This document shows positions 8,530 through 21,498 of a stretch of 64,000 nt of DNA, piece after piece. The first letter of the stretch is position 1. Each line of letters opens with the position of its first letter. Made by a program: the position numbers and the translations under genes. This stretch comes from an uncultured Marinococcus sp. GTDB taxonomy: Bacteria > Bacillota > Bacilli > Bacillales > Marinococcaceae. The notes beneath the pieces were generated by a model. It had not been told where the DNA came from. It made no database searches and saw nothing but the letters and a program-made list of their open reading frames with translations. The stretch spans positions 86,151 to 150,150 of the forward strand of contig NZ_CANLSU010000007.1 in the NCBI RefSeq assembly GCF_947493875.1, in the 5' to 3' direction.

Positions 8530-8820
8530 TTACTCCAGCACGGATGGTACTTTGACCTGGCCGTCTTTTTGGTCCGGAGCATTTTTCAATGCTTCCTCCC
8601 GGTCAAGCGATGGTTGAATAGTATCTTCACGCAGTACGTTGTGGATATCCAGTACGTGGGATGTCGGCTCTACGTCAGTCGTATCAAGCTCCTCGAGCTG
8701 TTCAGCAAATCCAATAATCGCATCAAGCTCTTCGGTCAGCTTTTCCAGATCCTCATCCGAAACGGAAAGTCTTGCCAGATGGGCCACGTGCTTCACGTCT
8801 TCTTTTGAAATATGAGCCAT
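8530..8820 (-). CDS. gatC: Asp/Glu-tRNA(Asn/Gln) amidotransferase subunit C
   Basis: A 96-residue structural subunit that wraps the GatA-GatB interface. The N-terminal [19 protein letters not shown] and the [14 protein letters not shown] segments are the GatC signatures. It starts with ATG behind AAAGGAGG. It is the first gene of gatCAB; a candidate promoter lies within the preceding 90 bases, downstream of the camS terminator. Confidence 0.96.
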   Translation of the reverse strand: MAHISKEDVKHVAHLARLSVSDEDLEKLTEELDAIIGFAEQLEELDTTDVEPTSHVLDIHNVLREDTIQPSLDREEALKNAPDQKDGQVKVPSVLE

Positions 8821-8874
8821 CGGTTTTTCCTCCTTTAAATGCTTCTATCGTTCTTCTGTTGTGACAATACTCTG

Positions 8875-8904
8875 ATCATATCAAAGAAAAAGGAAAGCGG
8901 GCAA
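8875..8904 (-). promoter_or_regulatory. Candidate promoter for gatCAB
   Basis: On the minus strand the -10 box TATGAT has an extended TG (TGATATGAT) and lies 18 bases from a weak -35 TTGCCC. It sits about 55 bases before the gatC start and overlaps the camS terminator. Confidence 0.4.
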
Positions 8905-8919
8905 CTGTGCCCACTTCCC
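8884..8919 (-). terminator. Intrinsic terminator after camS
   Basis: An 11-bp stem (8909-8919 with 8892-8902, two wobble pairs) is followed on the minus strand by CTTTTTC-type T-rich sequence. It separates camS from gatC. Confidence 0.75.
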
Positions 8920-8930
8920 GCGTTCACAAA

Positions 8931-10133
8931 TTACTCATTGTAGACGTGAACGTACATATCTTCTCCCGGTTCTTTTGTAATTAACGCTTCCTGGCCGGAG
9001 GAAGAATTAATATTCACTTCAACTTCAAGCCCGTCTGGAAAAATGTCTTCTGTTTTGTCCGCCACGTGCTGAGTAAAGGCAATAATTTCTGTTTTACTGT
9101 AAAATTGAATTGGGATATCAATCGTCAGGCTGTCGAGTTCGCCGTTGACGTAATGACCTTCTCCAACCACACCGACTGTAGTTTCAAAAAAGCTGTTCAC
9201 TTCGTTACTAAACTCATCAAACATTTCGGAATCCGCACGATTATTTTCCTCTGCTTCCGAGGATGGGAACAGGTAGTTTGATTCATTTAACTCATTCCAG
9301 TTTCCAGGTTCCTGTCCCGGATCAGCCATACCAGTGGCAATAAACGTTCCCGGCACGCTCGAATCCCGCGGCGCCTCCTGGAAGACGGTAAACATGATCG
9401 GCACTTCTTCAATCTGTTCCGCATTATCCCGTTTTTCGTTTCGCAGGCGCTCAGTAATTTCTCCTGCAATACGCTTGGCATCCTCAAGAGCATTTTCTTC
9501 ACTGATGGATTCCTCGAGCCACGGGCCATATGTACCGTCTTCATTCTCTTCGCGGAAGTAATATGTTTCATTCATTGACAGCCCTATGACAATGCCGCCA
9601 AGTTCAAGACCATCGCTTCCCTCTTCCATATAGTTATGTTCAAGCAGATTGGACATTGTTCTTGGTTCGCCACGCTCACGTTCCTCAAACCCGTCACCTT
9701 TACTGCCGGCAAGCGGAGGATTCAGCCCCTTCGGCCTCGTTGTCGGTTCGCCGTCCTCTTCCTCGCCTTCCCGGAGCAGCCAGTTGTTTAATTCACTGCG
9801 TTCAATGATCTGGCCTTCCCGGAAGTAATAATTGTCCTGGCTGAACTCTTCCGAAGCAAGCTCCTGCATACCTATTTCCATCCGCTCAAGATCAAAGCGG
9901 TTATAAACAATGGCGTTGCTGAGCCCCCGGGATTCACCCGTTACGTATTGGCCATCGTCAGTGAGCACCGCCCGGTAGTACTCATCCAGACTTGGAATGC
10001 CGGCACTAAGCGACAAATCTTCTTCTGATTCCGGCTGGGAGTTCTCTGATTCAGATTCCCCCCCGCCAAACAACCCACACCCTGATAATGCAAACACGGA
10101 AGCAGCTATAACTAAGCCGGCTCTTTTCCGCAT
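8931..10133 (-). CDS. camS: CamS family sex-pheromone lipoprotein
   Basis: A 400-residue extracellular lipoprotein of the CamS/YerH family. In enterococci and staphylococci the signal peptide of this protein is the source of a plasmid-transfer pheromone; the role of the mature protein is unclear. I start at ATG 10133 because GGAGG lies ten bases upstream and the protein then opens with a standard lipoprotein signal (MRKRAGLVIAASVFALSGCG, lipobox LSGC, cysteine near 18). A Ser/Glu-rich linker follows, then the CamS domain to the end (DGLEVEVNINSSSGQEALI). Position downstream of ligA and upstream of gatC matches B. subtilis yerH. Confidence 0.93.
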   Translation of the reverse strand: MRKRAGLVIAASVFALSGCGLFGGGESESENSQPESEEDLSLSAGIPSLDEYYRAVLTDDGQYVTGESRGLSNAIVYNRFDLERMEIGMQELASEEFSQDNYYFREGQIIERSELNNWLLREGEEEDGEPTTRPKGLNPPLAGSKGDGFEERERGEPRTMSNLLEHNYMEEGSDGLELGGIVIGLSMNETYYFREENEDGTYGPWLEESISEENALEDAKRIAGEITERLRNEKRDNAEQIEEVPIMFTVFQEAPRDSSVPGTFIATGMADPGQEPGNWNELNESNYLFPSSEAEENNRADSEMFDEFSNEVNSFFETTVGVVGEGHYVNGELDSLTIDIPIQFYSKTEIIAFTQHVADKTEDIFPDGLEVEVNINSSSGQEALITKEPGEDMYVHVYNE

Positions 10134-10266
10134 GATATCATTTCCTCCATTCCCGGCGTTTCCTTCCAGATGTTTTTTCTTTTGCGTCCAGAGGTTCACA
10201 TTTTTTCTTTCTATTTTCTATCTTAGAAGGTATATCCGAGTGAAACAAGATACTTTTATCTTCTTT

Positions 10267-14507
<4,241 letters not shown>

Positions 14508-14579
14508 GATGCCACCGCCTTTCATAAGTGTTAAGGAACATATGTTCCTGTACAGTATACCGAATATTTGTGATTCACG

Positions 14580-15266
14580 CTACGCTCTGGCTGCCTTAAC
14601 GGTCTGCACTGCTTTTTTGATATCCTCATACACAATGTCTCCGACTACAATCGTGTCGGCATAAGCAGCCATCTCCGCCGCCTGCTCCTTCGAACGAATG
14701 CCGCCGCCGTAAAAAAGCCTTGCTTCGTTTAATGTTTTACGTGCTTCCTGGACCATTCGTACGTCTCCGTACATCCCGCTGTATTCTATATAAAATATCG
14801 GAAGATGAAATAAACGGTCCGCCATCGCGGCGTATGCTTCAATATCTTCCTCCATCTGTTCTGTCTTTGCATCTGTCAATACTGCAGCCTTAGCTTCTGG
14901 ATTTAAAATACAGTAGCCCTCTGCAAGCACTTCCTCCTGCTCGAGGGCCGGCCCCATCTTCTTCAGTGCCTCCTGATGCATACCGGTAATCCAGCGTACG
15001 TCCCCGGCGTTTAACACCGTTGGCACGAGATAGCAGTCAAACCCGGGCGTTACCGCCTCTATATTTGAAATTTCAAGCGCACATGCGACCGGGAATCTCC
15101 GCACCCGGGCCAGAAGGTTCAATGTATTATCAAGCGTGACTCCGTCGCTTCCTCCTACAATCACCGCGTCTGTTCCCGATTCACATATTAGTTCTAAATC
15201 TTCGTCGCTGATCGTCTTCGCTGGATCCAGCTTGAAGGCATGTTCCCATTCTGAATATGATAGCAT
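14580..15266 (-). CDS. pcrB: Heptaprenylglyceryl phosphate synthase PcrB
   Basis: TIM-barrel prenyltransferase that joins heptaprenyl diphosphate to sn-glycerol-1-phosphate, giving an archaeal-type ether lipid found in Bacillaceae. The FKLDPAKTISDEDLE opening, GTDAVIVGGSDGVT, the EYSGMYGD segment and the phosphate-binding FYGGGIRS are all present. Two in-frame ATGs (15272 and 15266) compete. GGGAG lies too close to the first and about ten bases from the second, so I use 15266 (228 residues). It lies 72 bases upstream of pcrA on the same strand. Confidence 0.95.
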   Translation of the reverse strand: MLSYSEWEHAFKLDPAKTISDEDLELICESGTDAVIVGGSDGVTLDNTLNLLARVRRFPVACALEISNIEAVTPGFDCYLVPTVLNAGDVRWITGMHQEALKKMGPALEQEEVLAEGYCILNPEAKAAVLTDAKTEQMEEDIEAYAAMADRLFHLPIFYIEYSGMYGDVRMVQEARKTLNEARLFYGGGIRSKEQAAEMAAYADTIVVGDIVYEDIKKAVQTVKAARA

Positions 15267-15425
15267 CCTCATGTACTCCCTTTATGAAAATAGATAAGTC
15301 CGGACAGAAGGCGTCTGGTGCTTGAAGCGGCCAAACATTCCGGGCCTTTCCGCTTTTCGTTCTTCAGTCTTTCATTATACCAAATCCACCGCTGTTACTA
15401 AATAAACTTATTTGGCTGCCGCCGC

Positions 15426-15461
15426 AAAAAAACTCCCATCCGGCAGTCCGGCGGGAGTTTT
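15426..15461 (-). terminator. Intrinsic terminator after yerC
   Basis: AAAACTCCC and GGGAGTTTT arms with an inner GCCGGA/TCCGGC-like extension are followed on the minus strand by seven T. It isolates yerC from pcrB. Confidence 0.88.
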
Positions 15462-15483
15462 ATACGCGTCTGTCTGTTACGCT

Positions 15484-15801
15484 CTATTGTGAGTCCTGTT
15501 CCTGTTTTTCATTGTGCACGCGGTCGAGAGTCATCTGGTAGCTGTCGTTTCCATAATTCAGGCACCGTTTCACACGTGATATGGTGGCGGTGCTCGCACC
15601 GGTTTCCAATTCAATTTTGTGATACGTATATCCGTGCTGAAGCATTCTTGCTACTTCAAGCCGCTGGGCAAGTGATTGAATTTCATTAATTGTGCATAGA
15701 TCGTCAAAAAACTCATAGCACTCATCAATATTTTTTAACGAAAGGATCGCCTGAAAGAGCTGATCGAGCTCTTTGCCCCTTAATTTGTCAATCTGCAACA
15801 C
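15484..15801 (-). CDS. yerC: YerC/YecD family TrpR-related protein
   Basis: A 105-residue helical DNA-binding protein related to the Trp repressor fold; the regulon is not known. The conserved blocks CTINEIQSLAQRLEVARML and TGASTATISRVKRCLNYG (recognition helix) are intact. Monocistronic by its own terminator. Its place between pcrB and yerA matches B. subtilis, where yerD is also present but is missing here. ATG with AAAAAGGAG upstream. Confidence 0.93.
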   Translation of the reverse strand: MLQIDKLRGKELDQLFQAILSLKNIDECYEFFDDLCTINEIQSLAQRLEVARMLQHGYTYHKIELETGASTATISRVKRCLNYGNDSYQMTLDRVHNEKQEQDSQ

Positions 15802-15913
15802 ACTACACTCCTTTTTGGCTACGTGACAGACGAAGGTATTTATTCATAAAGCGACGCGCAAAACAGTTTCATTCAAGCTGAAACTAGCTGATATCAGTAC
15901 CTACTTTTACAGT

Positions 15914-17656
15914 TTAACGCATAATGGCAGGAAAGAGTACCATTTTTTTATGAACATCGTATATACCTTTTTGCGTAACCCTGATGTACGGGAGATGAGT
16001 CGCTGCAAAAAATAAGAGAGAATAAATCGGATCCTCATGCGGATAGCCCCTGGTTTTCAGCGCAGTTACCATTTCTTCATGCTCAGAAATAACCTCTTCC
16101 ATCGGCTTCGAAGACATCAGGCCGAAAATATCCAGGGTAATATGCTCCACTACTTCCCCGTCCTCGACCAGAAAAATCCCGCCGTTATTCTTTATCAGTT
16201 CATGGGCGGCTTTTTCCATGTCTTCCTTGTGCTTGCCGATCATAATAATATCGCCGTTGTTATTAAAGGACGATGCAAACCCGTCCACCTTAGTCGCAAA
16301 TCCCTTTAAAATCGTATTAACGCGCCAGTTCCCGTAGCGGTCAACAACCATGAAAAAGGATTCGTCATGCGTTTTCCAAAGCTCATCATTATTTGCTTCA
16401 ATGCCAATGTGATAAGGCTTTAAAATCACGGAATTCATTAGTTCAATCCCCATCGGCATTGAAAAGTGAAAGTCACTGTCCTTTAATTCCCAATCAATTT
16501 CAAGCGGCGTGACCCCGTACTTCTCCCATTCAAACGGCTTCTTCGGATACAGGTTCGTTTCATCCCTGTACACCCACTGCCCTTTAGCGAGAACGGCTTC
16601 AGGCTTAGGCTCGCGCTTGTCCGACAGAATATTCAGGTGAGCCAGCCGTCCCGGGGCAATCATGCCGATTAAATTGTCGAGACCCAGGTGAACCGCCGCG
16701 TTATACGATCCCATTTCATACGCATCGATTTCAGGGACACCCTTGTCCAGGCAGATTTGAATGGTCCGGTCAATAACACCTTCCTTGTAGAAGGCAGGCG
16801 TAGATCCGTCAGTGTTTAGTGTGAAACGGCGAAAATCCGTGATTCCGGCTTCAAGCAGTCCTTCGATCATATCCGGAAGATCCGGGCGGATCGAAGAGTA
16901 GCGAAGCGAGGTAACAAGTCCTGCATCCAGTCGGCGCAGCGCTTCTTCTGCAGTCATCGCTTCATGCTCGCCGTCCACGCCGAGCAGCGCCATCTGTGTA
17001 ATCGTGGATACTGATGAGCCCGGCAGGTGCCCTTCAATCGGCTTATTCAGCTCCTTAGTATACTGCATCCAGTGCAGGATTGTATCGTTACCGGTCATTA
17101 CTTTAGGCCAGGAGGTCAGTTCTCCGCCCTGAACGACGAGCGGATGCTCCAGCCAGTCCTTCATGTTCGACGGCGAAAACCACCGGTCTTCCTCTTCCAA
17201 CTCTGTCTGCGAATCGTACCGGGCCCACCAGAACATGGACGTAGGCAGCTCTCCAAGGTCTTCAATAGCAGAAAGTGCCTGGTACTTTTCCATATTTAAA
17301 AACAAAAACAAATTGTCGTTCACAAGGGTGGTCGTCCCGCGCACGGAGGCATATTCTGCCAGGGTCTGCGGGCTGTACAGCTGGAACGGGTGGGCGTGCG
17401 GTTCAATATAACCCGGCACCACCCATTTTTCGCTGCAATCGACGATTTCTGACCCTTCTGTTTTTTCCGGCCATTCAGGTCCGGCGTACATAATGCGGTC
17501 GTCATATATCCATATGTGCCCGCTGCTCCAGCTTTTGCGGGCACTATTTAAGTACGTTGCATCTTTTAAAATAATAGAGGGTGCTGTTTCGCCCCTCATT
17601 ACGGAAAGATGCTCTCTCAATGTTGATTTGCTCCAATGATACAGCTTATTTGCCAT
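15914..17656 (-). CDS. yerA: Adenine deaminase-related amidohydrolase YerA
   Basis: A 580-residue amidohydrolase of the adenine-deaminase superfamily, the YerA branch, whose true substrate is unproven. I start at ATG 17656 (MANKLYHWSKST) because AGGAGGAGA lies upstream inside a longer apparent frame. The metal-binding motif here is EPHAHPF near residue 92-98 rather than the DAHVHIE of true adenine deaminases. Further conserved blocks are EGHLPGSS, LNTDGSTP and the C-terminal Ade-type domain. Gene order next to purD is as in B. subtilis, which supports a purine-salvage role. A possible CcpA site precedes it. Confidence 0.9.
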   Translation of the reverse strand: MANKLYHWSKSTLREHLSVMRGETAPSIILKDATYLNSARKSWSSGHIWIYDDRIMYAGPEWPEKTEGSEIVDCSEKWVVPGYIEPHAHPFQLYSPQTLAEYASVRGTTTLVNDNLFLFLNMEKYQALSAIEDLGELPTSMFWWARYDSQTELEEEDRWFSPSNMKDWLEHPLVVQGGELTSWPKVMTGNDTILHWMQYTKELNKPIEGHLPGSSVSTITQMALLGVDGEHEAMTAEEALRRLDAGLVTSLRYSSIRPDLPDMIEGLLEAGITDFRRFTLNTDGSTPAFYKEGVIDRTIQICLDKGVPEIDAYEMGSYNAAVHLGLDNLIGMIAPGRLAHLNILSDKREPKPEAVLAKGQWVYRDETNLYPKKPFEWEKYGVTPLEIDWELKDSDFHFSMPMGIELMNSVILKPYHIGIEANNDELWKTHDESFFMVVDRYGNWRVNTILKGFATKVDGFASSFNNNGDIIMIGKHKEDMEKAAHELIKNNGGIFLVEDGEVVEHITLDIFGLMSSKPMEEVISEHEEMVTALKTRGYPHEDPIYSLLFFAATHLPYIRVTQKGIYDVHKKMVLFPAIMR

Positions 17657-17718
17657 CCAAACATCTCTCCTCCTGCACACAGTTCGTTGCCCGATTTCAT
17701 TTTCCCTATCATATCACA

Positions 17719-17736
17719 AATGTAAACGCTTTTTTA
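17719..17736 (-). promoter_or_regulatory. Candidate cre (CcpA) site and -10 box before yerA
   Basis: AATGTAAACGCTTTTTTA fits the cre consensus WWTGTAARCGYWWWCWWW at 17 of 18 positions (T for the second C). It lies directly upstream of an extended -10 (TGATATGAT on the minus strand, about 17708-17716), where repression by CcpA would be expected. Sequence match only. Confidence 0.4.
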
Positions 17737-17775
17737 TATTTTCAGGTGACAATTTTGAAACGTTTTTCTTTTTAT

Positions 17776-17813
17776 AACTGTTTTCATAGTTTCACAAAAA
17801 TAATGAAACAGTT
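17776..17813. repeat. Imperfect inverted repeat upstream of yerA
   Basis: AACTGTTTTCAT (17776-17787) and ATGAAACAGTT (17803-17813) are complementary with one bulged base. A second nested pair GTTTCA/TGAAAC lies inside. It sits in a 367-base gap between yerA and purD. It could be an operator; there is no T run to make it a terminator. The rest of the gap up to 17980 shows nothing recognisable. Confidence 0.4.
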
Positions 17814-17980
17814 TTAGATAATTGTCAGAATTCACTTAAAATATTAGGGGATCTTATTGAAGAACCGATAAAACTGTACTAATATTTTTATCCTGCTTAT
17901 TGTAACAGAATACTGCACCAGGGAGAAAGAAAATGACAGGAAATATAACATAAAATTCACAATCGCTTTGCAAAATTCAT

Positions 17981-18013
17981 AAAAAAACTGCTTCTGCCGT
18001 CAGCAGAAACAGT
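17981..18013 (-). terminator. Terminator at the end of the purine operon
   Basis: An 11-bp stem (ACTGTTTCTGC with GCAGAAGCAGT on the minus strand, one G-T pair) with a five-base loop and a run of seven T, ten bases beyond the purD stop. Confidence 0.92.
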
Positions 18014-18023
18014 CTCCTTGTCA

Positions 18024-19271
18024 TTATTTCAGCGCCCGAAAACCAATGTCGGTGCGGTAAAACAAATTACCCGTATCGAGTTCCTTCATTTTTTCGTACA
18101 CCTGTTTTTTCGCTTCCCCGAGGGTCGCAGCCTTTTCCGACAGCAGCAGCACCCGGCCGCCGCTGTTTACATATACACCGTTCTTTTTTTCCACTCCCGC
18201 GAAAAAAAGAAGGGGGCTTTTTGGAACCTGCTGAATAGGATGGTTCTTTTCATAGCTGCCGGGATAGCCTTTAGAGGCGGCTACTACTCCAAGTACAGCT
18301 TCTTCTGACCATACGGGCTCCGGTTTTTCCCCATCGAGGAGGGCTATCAGAAGCTCCGCCAGGTCCGATTCAAGTCGTGGAAGGACGACCTGCGCTTCTG
18401 GATCGCCGAACCTTGCATTAAATTCAATCACCTTCGGCCCGGCAGATGTCATCATCAATCCGGCATACAGGACACCGGTGAACGGTGAGCCTTCCTGCAC
18501 CAGGCCGGTGGCTGCCGGCTGAAGCACTTTTTCCACCGCTTCATCGATATTTTTTTGAGTAAACTGAGGCACGGGACTATAGGCGCCCATCCCTCCAGTA
18601 TTAGGCCCTTCGTCGTTATCATAGGCACGTTTATGATCCTGGGCAGCAACCATCGGCACGACCGTTTCGCCGTGGACAAAAGCCATTAAAGACAGCTCCT
18701 CGCCCTCTAAAAACTCCTCAATGACTACTTCGGCTCCCGCTTCGCCGAACTTGTTGTCCTTCAGTACTTCTTGAAGCGCCTGCACCGCTTCTGCTTCGGT
18801 CATCGCTACGGTGACCCCCTTGCCGGCAGCCAGACCGTCTGCTTTAATGACAATCGGTGCTCCCTGCCTGCGCACATAAGCTTCTGCTTCTTCGTATGCT
18901 GAAAACGAAGCATAGGCACCAGTTGGAATATGGTAGCGTTCCATGATTTCTTTTGCGTACGACTTACTTCCTTCAATCATAGCTGCTTTCTCACCCGGAC
19001 CAAACACGCGCAATCCTTCATGCTCAAAGCGGTCAGCAAGTCCTGCCAACAGCGGGGCTTCCGGTCCGATAACGGTCAGCTTCACTGCCTTTTCTTTTGC
19101 GAAGGCCACCAGGCTTTCCTGATCGGTTTCCTCTATGTTTACGCATTCTGCATAATTCTCCATACCGTCATTGCCCGGAGCTGCGTATACCTGCGTTACG
19201 CTCGCACTTTTTGCAAAGGCATAAGCAAGGGCATGCTCGCGACCCCCTGCTCCTACTACTAAGACATTCAT
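18024..19271 (-). CDS. purD: Phosphoribosylamine-glycine ligase
   Basis: Second step of IMP synthesis: ATP-dependent ligation of glycine to phosphoribosylamine. ATP-grasp enzyme of 415 residues from ATG 19271, chosen because AGGAGG lies six bases upstream. MNVLVVGAGGREHALAYA is the N-terminal signature, and KADGLAAGKGVTVA and GPNTGGMGAYSP are ATP-grasp/active-site motifs. Last gene of the operon; a GC-rich hairpin lies between it and purH. Confidence 0.97.
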   Translation of the reverse strand: MNVLVVGAGGREHALAYAFAKSASVTQVYAAPGNDGMENYAECVNIEETDQESLVAFAKEKAVKLTVIGPEAPLLAGLADRFEHEGLRVFGPGEKAAMIEGSKSYAKEIMERYHIPTGAYASFSAYEEAEAYVRRQGAPIVIKADGLAAGKGVTVAMTEAEAVQALQEVLKDNKFGEAGAEVVIEEFLEGEELSLMAFVHGETVVPMVAAQDHKRAYDNDEGPNTGGMGAYSPVPQFTQKNIDEAVEKVLQPAATGLVQEGSPFTGVLYAGLMMTSAGPKVIEFNARFGDPEAQVVLPRLESDLAELLIALLDGEKPEPVWSEEAVLGVVAASKGYPGSYEKNHPIQQVPKSPLLFFAGVEKKNGVYVNSGGRVLLLSEKAATLGEAKKQVYEKMKELDTGNLFYRTDIGFRALK

Positions 19272-19323
19272 CGCCATCCTCCTGTTCAAAAGCCGTTATA
19301 GCTGTGCCTTACCGGTCTCAAAT

Positions 19324-19354
19324 AAAAGCCCGGGGAGTGGAACCCCGGACTTTT
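19324..19354 (-). terminator. Intercistronic hairpin between purH and purD
   Basis: A strong stem built on CCGGGG/CCCCGG, extended on both sides by AAAAG and CTTTT, with a 6-7-base loop, begins seven bases after the purH stop. Its right arm ends in TTTTA on the minus strand, so it may end part of the transcripts or stabilise the upstream mRNA 3' end. No promoter for purD was seen behind it. Confidence 0.55.
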
Positions 19355-19360
19355 CGGGTC

Positions 19361-20893
19361 TTAATGCCTGAAATGGCGCATGCCGGTAAACACCATAGTG
19401 ATTCCCAATTCATTGGCGCGGTCGATGGACTCCTGGTCCCGGATTGAGCCGCCCGGCTGAACAATCGCTGAAATACCGGCTTCTCCGGCTGTTTCCACCG
19501 TATCCTGCATCGGGAAGAAGGCATCGGAGCCGAGAGCGCTGTTTGCCGCTTCCTCTCCGGCCTGGTTAATAGCAATTTCAGCCGAACCGACACGGTTCAT
19601 CTGGCCGGCACCAATTCCAATCGTCTGAACATTTTTCGTCAATACGATCGCGTTGGATTTCACGTGCTTAACTACCTTCCAGGCAAGCTTCAAGTCCTCC
19701 CATTCCGCTTCTGTCGGCTCCCGTTCGGTTACCACTCGCACGTCCGCATCCAGAAAGCCTTTGGTATCCTCGTCCTGTACAAGCAGGCCGCCGTGGATGG
19801 ACGTCAATTGTGAACGCGTCTCAGCAAGTCCTTCGAGCGTGACAGTCAGCAGACGGATATTTTTCTTCTGCGTCAGCAGATCAAGGGCTTCCTGCGAAAA
19901 GCTCGGAGCAATGACAATTTCAAGAAAGATCTCCTTCAGCTTTTCTGCGATGGCCTCTGTCACTTCACCGTTAAACGCAACGATTCCCCCAAATATCGAA
20001 ACCGGGTCTGCGGCATACGTTTTGTCGTAGGCTTCCTCGAGCGTTTCCCCGATCGCGACTCCGCACGGATTCATGTGCTTAACGGCCACTGAGGCTGGAT
20101 GCGTAAATTCACGAATCATGCTGAGGGCTGCTTCAGCATCGTTAATATTATTATAGGAAAGCTCTTTGCCGTGCAGCTGGAAGGCATTTGCAATCGAGCT
20201 GAGCGGCCCGATTGGCTCCCGGTAAAAGGCTGCCTCCTGATGAGGATTTTCGCCGTAGCGCAGATCCTGCTTTTTCTCATACGTCACGGTGTACATTTCA
20301 GGATGCTTTTCGCCGGCTTCCCGGGTTAAATAATCCGCAATTAATGCGTCATAGGAAGCAGTGTGCCGGAACACCTTGGCTGCGAGCCTTTTGTTCGTCT
20401 CCGCTGATACCGTGCCGCCATCTTTTAATTCTGTAAGCACAAGCTCATAATCATCCGGATCCACGACGACCGTAACGTCTTCGAAGTTTTTCGCTGCTGC
20501 CCTAAGCATTGTCGGACCGCCGATATCAATATTTTCAATGGCATCCTCAAACGACTTGTCCGGGTTTTCGATCGTTTTTTTGAACGGGTACAGATTTACG
20601 ACTACCAGGTCAATTGGTTCGATCCCGTGCTCGTTCAGCTGGGCTGTATGGGCATCGTCGCTGCGGCGGGCAAGCAGACCGCTATGTATGTTTGGATGCA
20701 GCGTCTTCACCCGGCCGTCAAGTATTTCCGGAAATCCGGTAACGTCTGAAATACCCTTGATCTGCACACCGCTTTCCTCGAGTACGCGGCTCGTTCCTCC
20801 CGTAGAGATAATTTCAATTCCCTGTTTTTCAAGACTTTTGGCCAGGGGTACAATCCCCTCTTTATCTGACACACTAATTAATGCTCGTTTCAT
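19361..20893 (-). CDS. purH: Bifunctional AICAR transformylase/IMP cyclohydrolase
   Basis: Catalyses the last two steps to IMP: formyl transfer to AICAR and ring closure. Start ATG 20893 (510 residues, MKRALISVSDKEGIVPLA) overlaps the purN stop as ATGA and has GGAGGG upstream. The N-terminal cyclohydrolase domain has STGGTSRVL and HPNIHSGLLARR. The C-terminal transformylase has AVKHMNPCGVA (active-site Lys and His) and SDAFFPMQDTVE. Length is normal. Confidence 0.97.
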   Translation of the reverse strand: MKRALISVSDKEGIVPLAKSLEKQGIEIISTGGTSRVLEESGVQIKGISDVTGFPEILDGRVKTLHPNIHSGLLARRSDDAHTAQLNEHGIEPIDLVVVNLYPFKKTIENPDKSFEDAIENIDIGGPTMLRAAAKNFEDVTVVVDPDDYELVLTELKDGGTVSAETNKRLAAKVFRHTASYDALIADYLTREAGEKHPEMYTVTYEKKQDLRYGENPHQEAAFYREPIGPLSSIANAFQLHGKELSYNNINDAEAALSMIREFTHPASVAVKHMNPCGVAIGETLEEAYDKTYAADPVSIFGGIVAFNGEVTEAIAEKLKEIFLEIVIAPSFSQEALDLLTQKKNIRLLTVTLEGLAETRSQLTSIHGGLLVQDEDTKGFLDADVRVVTEREPTEAEWEDLKLAWKVVKHVKSNAIVLTKNVQTIGIGAGQMNRVGSAEIAINQAGEEAANSALGSDAFFPMQDTVETAGEAGISAIVQPGGSIRDQESIDRANELGITMVFTGMRHFRH

Positions 20894-21498
20894 GAATGGT
20901 TGGCTCCCTCCGTATTGGTTTGTGCTGTTTTCAGGGGGCGGGTTATCCACTGCTGGACGATGTCCGGATAAAGCCGGTGTTCAACGGCCTGGATACCGGC
21001 GGTGAGTGTTCCGAGCGAATCCGTATCCTTTACATACAGCGGCTCCTGCGCAATAATGCTGCCGGTGTCCATGCCTTCATCGACGTAATGAACCGTGACC
21101 CCGGTCACCTTTACTCCTGCATCCCACGCCTGCCTGATGGCATCCTTTCCAGGAAAAGCCGGAAGCAGTGAAGGATGGACATTAATCATACGTCCGCCGT
21201 ATTCGCTAAGCAGCGTATCGCCGATTAACCGCATATAGCCGGCAAGCACGATCCGTTCCGCCCCTTTAGCATATAATTCCTTCACGATTTCAGTTTCAAA
21301 CGCCGCCTTGTTTTCGTACTCCTTCGGCGAAAAAGCGAACACCGGAATACCCTCTTCTTCGGCAAAGGCAACGACCGGAGCCTGCGGCTTATCACAGACA
21401 ATCAGCACGAATTCCGCTTCGAGTCTCTCTTCCCGGGCTGCGCGGATCAATGAACGGGCGTTCGACCCAGTACCAGAGGCAAATAGGGCGAGCTTCAT
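20890..21498 (-). CDS. purN: Phosphoribosylglycinamide formyltransferase
   Basis: Transfers formyl from 10-formyl-THF to GAR. About 202 residues from ATG 21498, which overlaps the purM stop (TGATG); an upstream GTG is also in frame. LFASGTGSNARSLI is the phosphate-binding loop. INVHPSLLPAFPG and VTGVTVHYVDEGMDTG hold the catalytic Asn-His and Asp. Translationally coupled at both ends. Confidence 0.96.
   Translation of the reverse strand: MKLALFASGTGSNARSLIRAAREERLEAEFVLIVCDKPQAPVVAFAEEEGIPVFAFSPKEYENKAAFETEIVKELYAKGAERIVLAGYMRLIGDTLLSEYGGRMINVHPSLLPAFPGKDAIRQAWDAGVKVTGVTVHYVDEGMDTGSIIAQEPLYVKDTDSLGTLTAGIQAVEHRLYPDIVQQWITRPLKTAQTNTEGANHS

Noticed and set aside
8931..10133. camS as evidence of an active conjugation pheromone system
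   Set aside because: CamS is a core lipoprotein in Firmicutes; no conjugative or plasmid genes are present.
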